A DNA stretch of 64,000 nt, taken from positions 1 to 64,000 of the forward strand of contig NZ_JAKSYL010000153.1 of the NCBI RefSeq assembly GCF_022829515.1, written 5' to 3'. Positions 1-8,167 of this stretch are shown here, in pieces. Position 1 is the first letter of the stretch. Each line of letters begins with the position of its first letter. Origin of the DNA: Methylobacterium sp. J-048. Its GTDB lineage: Bacteria; Pseudomonadota; Alphaproteobacteria; Rhizobiales; Beijerinckiaceae. Below the pieces are notes generated by a model that was given only the letters and a program-made list of their open reading frames with translations, was not told the origin of the DNA and did no database searches. A program made the position numbers and the translations under genes.

Positions 1-484
1 GTCCGGGGTCGTGGAAGGAACGGGCAGGCTCCCAAGCTGAGGTGCGGGCTTCAGTGCCCCAGGATGAGCCGGGGTCCTGCCCGTCGCCGCGGATCCGACC
101 TTACCAGATCGGACGCCGACTGACTTACAAGGATGAGGGGAAGATTGGGATACACGTCAGTCAGGACCGTCACGCGACTGCGATCACGCAGTCAAACAGG
201 CTCTGAGAGCGGTCGCGTCGCCGCCAAACGCGGATGTGCTGAAGGATCGGTGAGGGGCATTGCTTACCGTCAATGAGGCCCCAGGCTTGTGTCTGCTTTC
301 AGGCAGCACTTGCAGCAACGGGTAAGACCCGGTTGGGCCGGAAGCAGCCCGTGTGCAGGCGAGCCGATTGAGGCGAGTTCTGGACGTGTCCGGCACGCCG
401 CGCCTTCGCTCATACGGGCTCCTACGGATCCGTCGGTCGCACGCGAACGCCCGTCACAATCCCGAGGCGCTGCGGGCGAGCCCG
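1..484. other. Gene-free stretch at window start
   Basis: No convincing coding region was found in either strand of these 484 bases; the open frames are short, overlap each other and have no recognisable motif. Around positions 33-77 there is a decayed pair of arms (gaggtgcgggc and ccccaggatgag) resembling the palindromic repeat called family A below. The amidase gene on the minus strand ends at 485, so this stretch is downstream of it. What precedes the window cannot be judged. Confidence 0.5.
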
Positions 485-1717
485 TCAGCCGCGCAACGCC
501 GCCTCGATCATCCCCGCCACCGCCAGCGCCCGGCCGTCGTCGCCGAAGCGGCCGATCACCTGCACGCCTACCGGAAGGTGGTCGCCGGGGACCGGCACGT
601 TCACGCAGGGCACGCCCATCAGGGTCCAGAGCTGGTTGAACCGCGGATCGCCCGTGGAGGCCAGGGTCGCGGGGGCCGGGCCCGGGGCCGAGAAGGTCAG
701 GATCGCGTCGTACGCGGCGAACAGGCCCTTGAGCACCCGGCGGGCCCGGTGGGCGTGGCGGCGGGCGTCGTCGTACTCCGCGGCCGCGATCGCCGCTCCC
801 GCGTCGAGATGCTCCCGGACCCGCGGCGGCAGTGCGTCCCGATGGGAATCGTATTCCCAGGCCAGCGCCAGCCGGCCCTCGTAGTTCTGGATGATCCGAT
901 GGTGCTCCCAGGCCAGCGCCAGTTCCGGCGGCAGGGTCAGGTCGGTGACCTGCGCGCCCGACCGCTCGGCGGCCTGCCGCGCGCGGACCAGGGCGGCCTC
1001 GGCGGCGGGCTCCGGCGCTTCCGCAAAATCCTGCCGCACGAGGCCGATGCGCGGGGCGGATCCCGTCTCCGCCCCCTCGATCTCCGGGCGGCCGGTGACC
1101 AGCGCCAGGGCGTGGGCGACGTCCGCGACCCCGGCGGCGAACAGCCCGACCGTGTCGAGCGCCCAGGAATAGGTTTTGACCCCGACCGTCGGGATCAGCC
1201 GGAAGGACGGCTTCACCGCCGCGCAGCCGCAATAGCTCGCCGGCCGGATCACCGAGCCCGCCGTCTGGGTGCCGAGTGCCAGGGGCAGCAGCCCCGCGCC
1301 CACCGCGGCGGCCGAGCCCGCCGAGGATCCGCCCGGGGTGTGGCCGGGATCGTGCGGGTTGACCGTCTCGGTCGGGTCGCTGCTGGCGAAAGCCGTGGTG
1401 GTGGTCTTGGCCAGAGCCACCGCACCGAGGCCCTTCAGGCGCGCCACCACCGCGGAATCGCCCCGGGGTCGCCAGCCCGCGTAGAGCGCGGAGCCCATCT
1501 GGGTCGGCAGGCCGGCGCTGTCGATGATGTCCTTCACGCCCACCGCGATGCCGGCGAGCGGCCCGGATGCCGGGATGGCCGGGTTGTCGTCCAGGGTCAC
1601 CAGCGTGCGCAGCGCCGGCTCCCGCGCGGTGATCGCCGCGCGGCACAGGTCGATCGCGCCCGAGGGCGTCAGGGTGCCGGCTTCGATGCGGGCGCGGAGA
1701 TCGAGGAGTGACAGCAT
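485..1717 (-). CDS. Amidase signature family amidohydrolase
   Basis: A 410-residue member of the amidase signature family, which hydrolyses amide bonds with a Ser-cisSer-Lys triad. The catalytic lysine is in GVKDIIDSAG near residue 62, the glycine/serine-rich loop is TPGGSSAGSAAAV near residue 128, and the nucleophile region is TQTAGSVIRPA near residue 150, a variant of the usual GTDTGGSIR. The C-terminal part (PGPAPATLASTGDP, then WTLMGVPCVNVP) is also typical. The length is slightly short for the family (450-500 residues) but all catalytic elements are present. The substrate cannot be deduced: GatA, allophanate hydrolase and general amidases share this core, and no gatB or gatC lies nearby. 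It is divergently transcribed from the extensin-like gene. Confidence 0.88.
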   Translation of the reverse strand: MLSLLDLRARIEAGTLTPSGAIDLCRAAITAREPALRTLVTLDDNPAIPASGPLAGIAVGVKDIIDSAGLPTQMGSALYAGWRPRGDSAVVARLKGLGAVALAKTTTTAFASSDPTETVNPHDPGHTPGGSSAGSAAAVGAGLLPLALGTQTAGSVIRPASYCGCAAVKPSFRLIPTVGVKTYSWALDTVGLFAAGVADVAHALALVTGRPEIEGAETGSAPRIGLVRQDFAEAPEPAAEAALVRARQAAERSGAQVTDLTLPPELALAWEHHRIIQNYEGRLALAWEYDSHRDALPPRVREHLDAGAAIAAAEYDDARRHAHRARRVLKGLFAAYDAILTFSAPGPAPATLASTGDPRFNQLWTLMGVPCVNVPVPGDHLPVGVQVIGRFGDDGRALAVAGMIEAALRG

Positions 1718-1810
1718 TCTGTATTCAGTCCCCGAGCCCGGCCCCTGTCAACCGATCGGCCACAGGCCGGGCCATTCCCGAATCGGCGTTGACGAACGCT
1801 TTACGCGGTC

Positions 1811-2818
1811 GTGCGCATCGTCCGGGTCATGTGGCGTGGCGTATCCCTGTTCTCGGCCCTGGCGCTGTTCGGCGCGGGGCTCACCGCGTGCTCGATCAAC
1901 CGGTTCGAGCGGCGCGACCCGTGGCGCGACCAGGCGGAGCAGGTCTGCCTGGCCAAAAAGCTCGTCGAGCCGACCGAGTTCATCACGCCGATCGCGGCGA
2001 TGGACGGGCCGGGCCCGTGCGGCATGCAGCAGCCCTTCCGAGTGACGCGGCTCGCCGGCGGCACAGTGGTGTTGAAGCAGCGGATGACCCTGGGCTGCCC
2101 GGCGCTCGCCGAGGCCGAAGCCTGGCTCGCCGACACGATCCAGCCCGCCGCCGAGCTGTATTTCGGCGTGCCGGTGGCCGAGATCAACGCCGGCTCCTAT
2201 TCCTGCCGCGGGCGCAACAACCAGGCGGGCGCCAAGCTCTCCGAGCACGGCTTCGGCAACGCCATCGACGTGATGTCGATCAAGCTCGCCGACGGCCACG
2301 TGATCACCGTCAAGGGCGGCTGGCGCGGGACGGAAGCCGAGCAGGGATTTCTGAGCGAGATCTTTTTGGGCGCCTGCCAGCGCTTCACCACGGTGCTGGC
2401 GCCGGGCTCGAACGTGTTCCACTACGACCACATCCATGTCGACCTCGCCCGGCACGACCCGCGCGGCCTGAAGCGGATCTGCCAGCCGCTGATCAAGTTC
2501 ACACCCCAGCTCGGCACCGGGGCCGAGCGGCCCCTGTCGCGCCCGGTCCCGCCGCCGCGCCAACCGGCCGCCCCGCAGGCGCCCGTGGATATCGAGGAGG
2601 ACGATCCCTACGGCGTCTCGCCGATGTCGAAGGCCGCGAGCCCGACCCAGGTCGCCCGCGCCCCGGCGCGCGTGCCCGCGGCCACGGCCTACACCTCCGC
2701 GCCGCCGGTCCGGCCCGCGCCCCGCGTCGCCGCGGCGGCCCCGGAGGAGCCGGTGCAGGATGACGACGAGCCGCTGCAGCTGGGCGCGCCGCCGCCGAGC
2801 ACGGGGCCGATCTACTGA
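1811..2818 (+). CDS. Extensin-like C-terminal domain lipoprotein
   Basis: A 335-residue protein beginning at GTG 1811 (an in-frame ATG lies at 1829). The N-terminus has a hydrophobic signal followed by a lipobox-like LTAC near residue 27, so it is probably a lipoprotein. The central region matches the bacterial 'extensin-like C-terminal domain': a Cys-Leu-Ala-Lys segment, YSCRGRNN, SEHGFGNAIDVM, and FHYDHIHVDLARHDPR. The conserved HGFGNAIDV and HxDHIHVD residues recall metal-binding D-Ala-D-Ala carboxypeptidase-like folds, so a cell-wall role is plausible but unproven. The last 100 residues are rich in Pro and Ala and look disordered. No partner gene is evident. Confidence 0.85.
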   Translation: MRIVRVMWRGVSLFSALALFGAGLTACSINRFERRDPWRDQAEQVCLAKKLVEPTEFITPIAAMDGPGPCGMQQPFRVTRLAGGTVVLKQRMTLGCPALAEAEAWLADTIQPAAELYFGVPVAEINAGSYSCRGRNNQAGAKLSEHGFGNAIDVMSIKLADGHVITVKGGWRGTEAEQGFLSEIFLGACQRFTTVLAPGSNVFHYDHIHVDLARHDPRGLKRICQPLIKFTPQLGTGAERPLSRPVPPPRQPAAPQAPVDIEEDDPYGVSPMSKAASPTQVARAPARVPAATAYTSAPPVRPAPRVAAAAPEEPVQDDDEPLQLGAPPPSTGPIY

Positions 2819-2881
2819 GACGGGCCTCGGATTGCGGGACGATCACGAGGTGGTAGTCTCGCGGTTTCCGCGGAGGGGGCG

Positions 2882-3121
2882 ATGCCGGCGAGCGATATCC
2901 TGGATGAGCACCACCGGGCGGCCAAACTGAATGCGTTGCGGCGGGACATCCGCGAGGGAATGGAGAGCGGCCCTTCGGCGCCGTTGGATATCGAAGCGCT
3001 GAAGGCCGAAGGCCGCCGCCGCTTGGCAGCCGCCGGGATCGTTCGGCGTCCGCCGCCCGGAGTGGACAGACCGGCACCTGGCGCTCCGGCACCGTGGCCG
3101 CCGCGCCGCACCGACCTGTAA
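2882..3121 (+). CDS. ParD-like antitoxin C-terminal remnant
   Basis: A 79-residue protein whose first 50 residues (LNALRRDIREGMESGPS, then LDIEALKAEGRRR) resemble the C-terminal half of ParD/CopG-type antitoxins, which usually reads 'LRxxIxxGxxSGPxxxxDxxxxxxxxR'. The N-terminal ribbon-helix-helix DNA-binding half is missing, and the in-frame codons between the upstream stop at 2816-2818 and this ATG contain no alternative start that would restore it. No ParE toxin follows. The C-terminus is a Pro-rich tail. A GGAGGGG stretch just before the start could act as a ribosome binding site. This may be a degraded antitoxin or an unrelated small protein; expression is unknown. Confidence 0.45.
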   Translation: MPASDILDEHHRAAKLNALRRDIREGMESGPSAPLDIEALKAEGRRRLAAAGIVRRPPPGVDRPAPGAPAPWPPRRTDL

Positions 3122-3214
3122 ACTGCTACATCCAACGCCGATCGACTTGACTGGCGCCCCCGCCGAGCCATCGTCTCGCGCATGCAGGACAGCACCCCCG
3201 TCGAGGCACGCGCC

Positions 3215-3676
3215 ATGCGCCCGATCCTTCACAGCCTCGCCCTCGGGCTGGCCCTCCTCTCCGTCGCGCAGCCGGCTCTGGCCCGCTCGGCCCGGGAGGA
3301 TGTCGAGCCCGCCGAAGAGCGGATTTTTCCGTTCGACGCGCAGATCCCGGGCTGCCAGGACCCGAGCGTCCTGGAGCGGGTCTCGACCAACTTCGCCGAG
3401 AAGGAGGCGAAGTACTGGAATTCGTCGATGACGATCCGGTCCTTCGACACGATCGAGCGCACCGCCTGGCGGCCCTGGGGGCTGGACACCTATCCGCGCC
3501 GGTTCTGCACCGCCACCGTCACCACCTCGGACGGCGTGCGCCGCAAGGTCGATTACTCGGTGCGCGAGAGCCTCGGTATCATCGGGGCGACCTGGGGCGT
3601 CGAGTTCTGCGTCCACGGCCTCGACCGCGACCTGGCCTACGCCTACGCCACGGCCTGCCGGATGGCGCGGCCCTGA
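3215..3676 (+). CDS. Exported protein of unknown function
   Basis: A 153-residue protein starting at ATG 3215, immediately before a clean signal peptide (MRPILHSLALGLALLS...ALA); an in-frame ATG at 3182 would add 11 residues in front of the signal and is less likely. The mature part contains four cysteines (in PGCQDP, RRFCTAT, VEFCVHGLD and TACRMA), suited to disulfides in the periplasm, and conserved-looking aromatic motifs (AKYWNSS, WRPWGLDTYPRRFC). I do not recognise a catalytic domain. It ends two bases before the RNase T2 start, so the two exported proteins are probably cotranscribed. Confidence 0.75.
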   Translation: MRPILHSLALGLALLSVAQPALARSAREDVEPAEERIFPFDAQIPGCQDPSVLERVSTNFAEKEAKYWNSSMTIRSFDTIERTAWRPWGLDTYPRRFCTATVTTSDGVRRKVDYSVRESLGIIGATWGVEFCVHGLDRDLAYAYATACRMARP

Positions 3677-3678
3677 GG

Positions 3679-4341
3679 ATGCGCGCCCGCGCCGCCTGCC
3701 TCGCTGCCCTGCTGCTTGCGGGGCCGGCCGCCGCCCAGGATGTCGGCGGCTTCAGCCGCCGGGGCGAGCCGGGGGCGTTCGATTTCTACGTGCTGGCCCT
3801 GTCGTGGTCGCCGACCTACTGCGCCGGCGTGGGCGAGCGCCGGAACGACGTGCAATGCACCCCCGGCCGCGGCCTCGGCTTCGTGGTCCATGGGCTCTGG
3901 CCGCAATATGCCCGGGGCTACCCGCAGAACTGCTCCGCGGTGGAGCGCGCGCCGACCCGGCAGGCGCTGGAGGTGGCCGGCCAGGTCTATCCGAGCGAGG
4001 GGCTCGCCCGGCACGAGTGGCGCGCCCACGGCACCTGCTCCGGCCTCGACCCCACCAGCTACTTCCAGGCCGCCCGCGACGCGCGCCTCGCCGTGACCAT
4101 CCCCGACGGGCTCAAGGGCGGCGGTGCCCCGCAAACTTTGGCGCCGATCGAGATCGCCCGGCAATTCGTGGCGGCCAACCGCGGCCTGCGCCCCGACATG
4201 ATGGCGGTGATCTGCACCCGCGGGCAGCTCCAGGAGATGCGGATCTGCTTCTCCAAGGACCTGCGCGGCTTCACGTCCTGCCCCGATGTCGCCCGCGGCA
4301 ATTGCCGCGCGCCGGACGTCACGCTGGATGCCGCCCGCTGA
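3679..4341 (+). CDS. Ribonuclease T2 family protein, secreted
   Basis: A 220-residue endoribonuclease of the T2 (S-like) family. A signal peptide (residues 1-19, ending AAAQ) directs export. Both catalytic signatures are intact: CAS I as GFVVHGLWPQ and CAS II as HEWRAHGTCSG, each with its catalytic histidine, and the second with the Glu and Lys/Arg positions. The eight or so cysteines fit disulfide bonding. T2 enzymes cleave RNA through 2',3'-cyclic phosphates; in bacteria they act in the periplasm, probably scavenging nucleotides or phosphate. The gene starts two bases after the preceding exported-protein gene and is likely in the same transcript. Confidence 0.93.
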   Translation: MRARAACLAALLLAGPAAAQDVGGFSRRGEPGAFDFYVLALSWSPTYCAGVGERRNDVQCTPGRGLGFVVHGLWPQYARGYPQNCSAVERAPTRQALEVAGQVYPSEGLARHEWRAHGTCSGLDPTSYFQAARDARLAVTIPDGLKGGGAPQTLAPIEIARQFVAANRGLRPDMMAVICTRGQLQEMRICFSKDLRGFTSCPDVARGNCRAPDVTLDAAR

Positions 4342-4407
4342 TTTATTTGGGCGGTTTCGCGGTTTGAGGCTGGACCCGGACCGTGCGATCCGCTTCAGGG
4401 CGCAGCC

Positions 4408-5256
4408 ATGAACTATCGGCACGCCTTCCACGCCGGCAACCATGCCGACGTGCTCAAGCACCTCGTCCTGGCGCGGGTGCTCGCCCATCTCCGCCTCAAG
4501 GACAAGCCGTTCCGGGCACTCGACGCCTTCGCGGGCCTCGGGATCTACGACCTGACCGCCGACGAGGCGTCCCGCACCGGCGAATGGCAGGAGGGCTGGG
4601 GCCGGATGGCTGAACCCTTCGCGCCCGAGGTCGAGGCACTGCTCGCCCCCTACCGGGCGGCCGTGGCGGCGGTGCAGGCCCGCTACGGCGCCACCGCCTA
4701 TCCCGGCTCGCCCGCACTGATCCGCGAGGCCCTGCGGCCCGGCGACAAGGGCGTGTTCGTGGAACTTCACCCGGAGGATGCCGCGACCCTGCGGGACCGC
4801 TACGCGCGCGATACGCGCACCAAAGTCCTAAGCCTCGATGGCTGGACCGCCATCAACGCCCAGATCCCGCCCCCCGAGCGCCGCGGCCTCGTGCTGATCG
4901 ACCCGCCCTACGAGGTCCCCGGCGAGGTCGAGCGGCTAGGCAGCCATCTCGCCCGCGCGGTGGCGAAATGGCCGACCGGGATCTTCCTGGCCTGGTACCC
5001 GATCAAGGACACGGCCGCGATCGACCGCATGGCCCGCGACCTCGACGCCGCCCTGCCCCGCCCGGCCCTGCGCCTCGACCTGCTGATCGACCGGCCGGAT
5101 GACCCGACGCGGCTGTGCGGCAGCGGCTTGATCGTAGTCAATCCGCCCTGGCGCTTGGCCGAAGAGGCGCTGCTGTTCTTGCCGGCCCTAGCTCAGCGGC
5201 TGGCCCGGGAGGCGTTCGGCGGGTTTCGCTGCGATTCGATCGGCCGTGAGAGCTGA
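4408..5256 (+). CDS. rlmJ: 23S rRNA (adenine-2030-N6)-methyltransferase RlmJ
   Basis: A 282-residue RlmJ. The N-terminus MNYRHAFHAGNHADVLKH is the family signature, and the catalytic N6-adenine methyltransferase motif DPPY appears as LIDPPYE near residue 164. LDAFAGLGIYDL supplies the SAM-binding loop. It methylates A2030 of 23S rRNA. The length matches E. coli RlmJ (280). It is monocistronic as far as can be seen, with 66 bases to the RNase T2 stop and 224 to the porin start. Confidence 0.95.
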   Translation: MNYRHAFHAGNHADVLKHLVLARVLAHLRLKDKPFRALDAFAGLGIYDLTADEASRTGEWQEGWGRMAEPFAPEVEALLAPYRAAVAAVQARYGATAYPGSPALIREALRPGDKGVFVELHPEDAATLRDRYARDTRTKVLSLDGWTAINAQIPPPERRGLVLIDPPYEVPGEVERLGSHLARAVAKWPTGIFLAWYPIKDTAAIDRMARDLDAALPRPALRLDLLIDRPDDPTRLCGSGLIVVNPPWRLAEEALLFLPALAQRLAREAFGGFRCDSIGRES

Positions 5257-5480
5257 TTCGTCACTATTGATTCGGGGCGGCGAGACCGGAACAATTCTTT
5301 AGGAGGTTTCACATAGGAGCGGCCGCCTTTGTTGTTGCTATAAAGCCACATTTCTCTGCGGACCCGCGCCACGACCCCAAGAATGACTAAAAACTAGGCA
5401 AGTGCCATTAGTTTGCTTTTGTATCATCCACGGGTCGGTGTCAGCTTGGCCGGGAACCAATTCGAACGAGCTGCGACACC

Positions 5481-6758
5481 ATGCTGAAGCGATCCACCCT
5501 GGCCGGTTTGGCCACCGTGCTGCTCTCCTCGACCAGCATCCTCGCGGCCGATCTGGCGGCCCCGGCACCTGTGCCTGTGGCCCCCCCGGCTGAGCCCTGC
5601 AAGGCCACGCTCCTCGGCCCGACCTACAGCGGCACGATCAAGGCCAACCCGAACCCGACCTGCTTCTCGGCCGGTCCGCTGGGCGACCTCTATGTCGGCG
5701 GTGCCGTCACCGGCTACGGCTACACGCAGAGCAACCCGTTCGCGTCGTTCTCGACGCCGGCCGCCCCCAATGACCGGGATCGCTCTGCGCGGTTCGATTT
5801 CTCAAACATCCAGGGAATCATTCAGAAGCCCGAGGGCGCGTTCCAGTTCTACATCCAGGCTGGCGGCTACTCGATCCCGCAGCTCGGCTTCCCGACCCTC
5901 GGAACGTTCACCCAGACCGACCTGCTGTTCGGCCCGGTCCCGGTCGCTTTCGGCAAGATCCAGATCAACGACGAGTGGTCGGTCCAGGGCGGACGGATGT
6001 TCACTCTGATCGGCACCGAGCTGCTGTTCACCTACCAGAACCTGAACATCAACCGCGGCCTCCTGTTCGTGCAGGAGAACTTCATCAACCAGGGTGTGCA
6101 GGTCAACTATAGCAGCGGCCCGCTCTCGGTTTCGCTCGCGGGTACCGACGGCTTCTTCTCCAACGAGATCTCTTGGTTCACCGGCAACGTCGCCTACAAG
6201 CTCGACGACTTCAACACGATCGGCGTCAACGGCGGCCTCAACGTCGGGCGCACCAATGCCCTCGACCGCAGCGCCCGCTACCAGTTCGCAACGCCGAACG
6301 CGCAGCAGAACAGCGGTATCTTCAACGTCAACTACACCTACGCGAACGGTCCGTGGATCGTCTCGCCGTACTTCCAGTTCACCAACGTCGAGCGTGACGT
6401 CCGCCTCGGAATCAACAACACCGCGTCGACCTATGGCGGTGCCCTGCTGGCGGCCTATTCCTTCACCGACAACTTCTCGTTGGCCGGCCGTGTCGAGTAC
6501 ACCGAGCAGACCGGCGTGCGGGGCTCCGGCGGAACGAATCTCCTGGGCTTCGGCGCCGGCAGCAACGCCTTCTCGGTCACCGTCACGCCGACCTTCACGT
6601 TCGACCGCTACTTCTTCCGGGTCGAATACGCCCATGTCGAACTCGGCGGCATCACCCGCGGCAATATTGCCGAGGGCACGCTGGGCACCGGCTTCGGCCG
6701 CACCGGCAACCGCACGACTCAGGACCGCTACATGGTCGAGACCGGCATCACGTTCTGA
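5481..6758 (+). CDS. Outer membrane beta-barrel porin (OmpL/BBP2-like)
   Basis: A 425-residue outer membrane protein. A signal peptide (MLKRSTLAGLATVLLSSTSILA) is followed by an Ala/Pro stretch and then many alternating hydrophobic/polar strands, ending with the C-terminal phenylalanine (ETGITF) expected for BAM-dependent insertion. The sequence (GGAVTGYGYTQSNPF, FQFYIQAGGYSIPQ, MFTLIGTELLFTYQN) resembles putative beta-barrel porin-2 family proteins of Rhizobiales. Codon use is very regular, with C-ending codons and few rare codons, as for a highly expressed protein. A strong intrinsic terminator follows 42 bases downstream, and the 224-base upstream region is relatively AT-rich and probably holds its own promoter. 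Substrate specificity is unknown. Confidence 0.85.
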   Translation: MLKRSTLAGLATVLLSSTSILAADLAAPAPVPVAPPAEPCKATLLGPTYSGTIKANPNPTCFSAGPLGDLYVGGAVTGYGYTQSNPFASFSTPAAPNDRDRSARFDFSNIQGIIQKPEGAFQFYIQAGGYSIPQLGFPTLGTFTQTDLLFGPVPVAFGKIQINDEWSVQGGRMFTLIGTELLFTYQNLNINRGLLFVQENFINQGVQVNYSSGPLSVSLAGTDGFFSNEISWFTGNVAYKLDDFNTIGVNGGLNVGRTNALDRSARYQFATPNAQQNSGIFNVNYTYANGPWIVSPYFQFTNVERDVRLGINNTASTYGGALLAAYSFTDNFSLAGRVEYTEQTGVRGSGGTNLLGFGAGSNAFSVTVTPTFTFDRYFFRVEYAHVELGGITRGNIAEGTLGTGFGRTGNRTTQDRYMVETGITF

Positions 6759-6800
6759 TCCGATTCTCCCTGCCGGCCCTCGGGCCGGATCTATCGAAGA

Positions 6801-6828
6801 CCCCCGGGCATGCGTCCGGGGGTTTTTT
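6801..6828 (+). terminator. Intrinsic terminator of the porin gene
   Basis: A perfect 7-bp GC stem (cccccgg at 6801-6807 and ccggggg at 6816-6822) with an 8-base loop is followed directly by six T residues. It lies 42 bases after the porin stop codon, on the same strand, and is the best U-tract terminator in the window. Confidence 0.93.
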
Positions 6829-7054
6829 CATGCGCGGAGAAAAATTTGAATTCGTTGCGGGCTATTGATCTTGTTTCGGATCGATCGTCGAATTAAAATA
6901 TAGAATTGCTCCAATCAGATAGTATTGATAAGTGCTCTGTCATAGATCTTGGCATTTCGGCTGCGAGCGAGATCGCGTCGAACTTGCGGTGATGCCACGG
7001 CGTCACGTATTAGACTTCGCCTGTCATGCATGAACAGGCTGAGGACCTCTGAAG

Positions 7055-7363
7055 ATGCCGCAGATCAAGGCTTTGTCGGACACGTTGCGGAGTGTCGCCG
7101 CGCCCGGCATGTCGCCGAAGGCGTTGCGCGCCGCTGTCCGGGACAGGCATCCCGATGCGTCCAAGAAGGATATCGTCCGGGCCGCCTTCTATGCCTTGAT
7201 CGAGGAGCAGTCGCAGGATCTGGCCTGCCTGGCCGAATTGCACGGCTTTGCCCTGGTCGAGCGCGTGTCCGAGGATGAGCGGACCATCAAGGTCGATGGA
7301 CACAAGAAGAAGCCGCGTCGGGCCAAGACGGCCGAGGCTGTGGCGGGCGAGGCGCTGAACTGA
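7055..7363 (+). CDS. Small protein of unknown function
   Basis: A 102-residue protein that I do not recognise. Residues 1-45 (MPQIKALSDTLRSVAAPG..., then RHPDASKKDIVRAAFYALI) look helical, with a 'PDASKKDIVRAAF' segment reminiscent of a helix-turn-helix or small regulatory fold. The C-terminus is basic (KKKPRRAKTAEA). It is flanked upstream by an AT-rich region (about 6840-6930) and a short inverted repeat (gcctgt at 7019-7024 and acaggc at 7034-7039) 15 bases before the start, which could be an operator. It is convergent with the GNAT gene. Confidence 0.6.
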   Translation: MPQIKALSDTLRSVAAPGMSPKALRAAVRDRHPDASKKDIVRAAFYALIEEQSQDLACLAELHGFALVERVSEDERTIKVDGHKKKPRRAKTAEAVAGEALN

Positions 7364-7410
7364 AGGCGGCCGCGGCCGTCCCGCGTCGGGGGAAACACGA
7401 TCGGTGCCGC

Positions 7411-7977
7411 TCAGCCCCGCTGGAGCAGGCGCCGGCCGGGGCGGTGCCCCTCCTCCCCGGTGTCGCGAAATCCGAGCTTCTGCAGGAGGCCCCAGGACGC
7501 GACGTTGCCGGGGCGGCATTCCGCCACGATGATGCGCCCCGGGAAGCGCCGGGCAAGGAGCGCGACGATCGCCGAGACCGCCTCGAAGGCGAAGCCGCGC
7601 CCGCGGGCCGCACCCCCGATCCAGTAGCCGATCTCGATCGCGCCGGGACCGCGCAGATGGGTGCCCACGACGCCGACGAGGTCGGATCCCATGCCGTCCG
7701 CGGACGCCGCCTCGCCGGCCTGTGGCGCGCCCGGGCGACGCATCCAGGCCCCGAGGAAGCGGTCCTGGCCGCGGCTGCCGCTGCGGATCAGGTCTTCGGC
7801 ATCGCGCATCGTGAAGGGCGTCGGCAGGAAATCGACCGCCGCGGTGATCGCCGGGTCGTCGGTGAGCCGGCGCAGGTCCTGGGCGTCCTCCGGGCGCAGG
7901 GCCGCGATCGACAAGCGGGCGGTCTCGAGCCGGGGCAGGTCGGCGAGGCTGTCGCGGGCGGCGCGAATGGTAAACAT
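7411..7977 (-). CDS. GNAT family N-acetyltransferase (RimJ/RimL type)
   Basis: A 188-residue acetyltransferase when started at ATG 7977 (MFTIRAARD); a longer frame to 8037 adds 20 residues that look non-native. The opening LETARLSIAALRPEDAQDL and the later IEIGYWIGGAARGRGFAFEA carry the acetyl-CoA binding R/Q-x-x-G-x-G/A loop, and ECRPGNVASWGLLQKLGF is the usual C-terminal motif of RimJ/RimL-like enzymes that acetylate protein N-termini or small amines. The substrate is unknown. Confidence 0.85.
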   Translation of the reverse strand: MFTIRAARDSLADLPRLETARLSIAALRPEDAQDLRRLTDDPAITAAVDFLPTPFTMRDAEDLIRSGSRGQDRFLGAWMRRPGAPQAGEAASADGMGSDLVGVVGTHLRGPGAIEIGYWIGGAARGRGFAFEAVSAIVALLARRFPGRIIVAECRPGNVASWGLLQKLGFRDTGEEGHRPGRRLLQRG

Positions 7978-8167
7978 CGCTTCGATGTGGGGTGGCGGCC
8001 GGACCGGAAAAGGCACGGTCAGGCCCCCGCGTTTCATCCCGCGAACACGCTGGCCACTACTCAGACAGAGCGCAGCGCGGTCACGGATAGGCCGGACGGG
8101 AACGGTTGCTTAACCTGAATCCGTCTTCATTGGGGCATCAAGTTGCGTCAGGCAAACGGGTGCGTCG

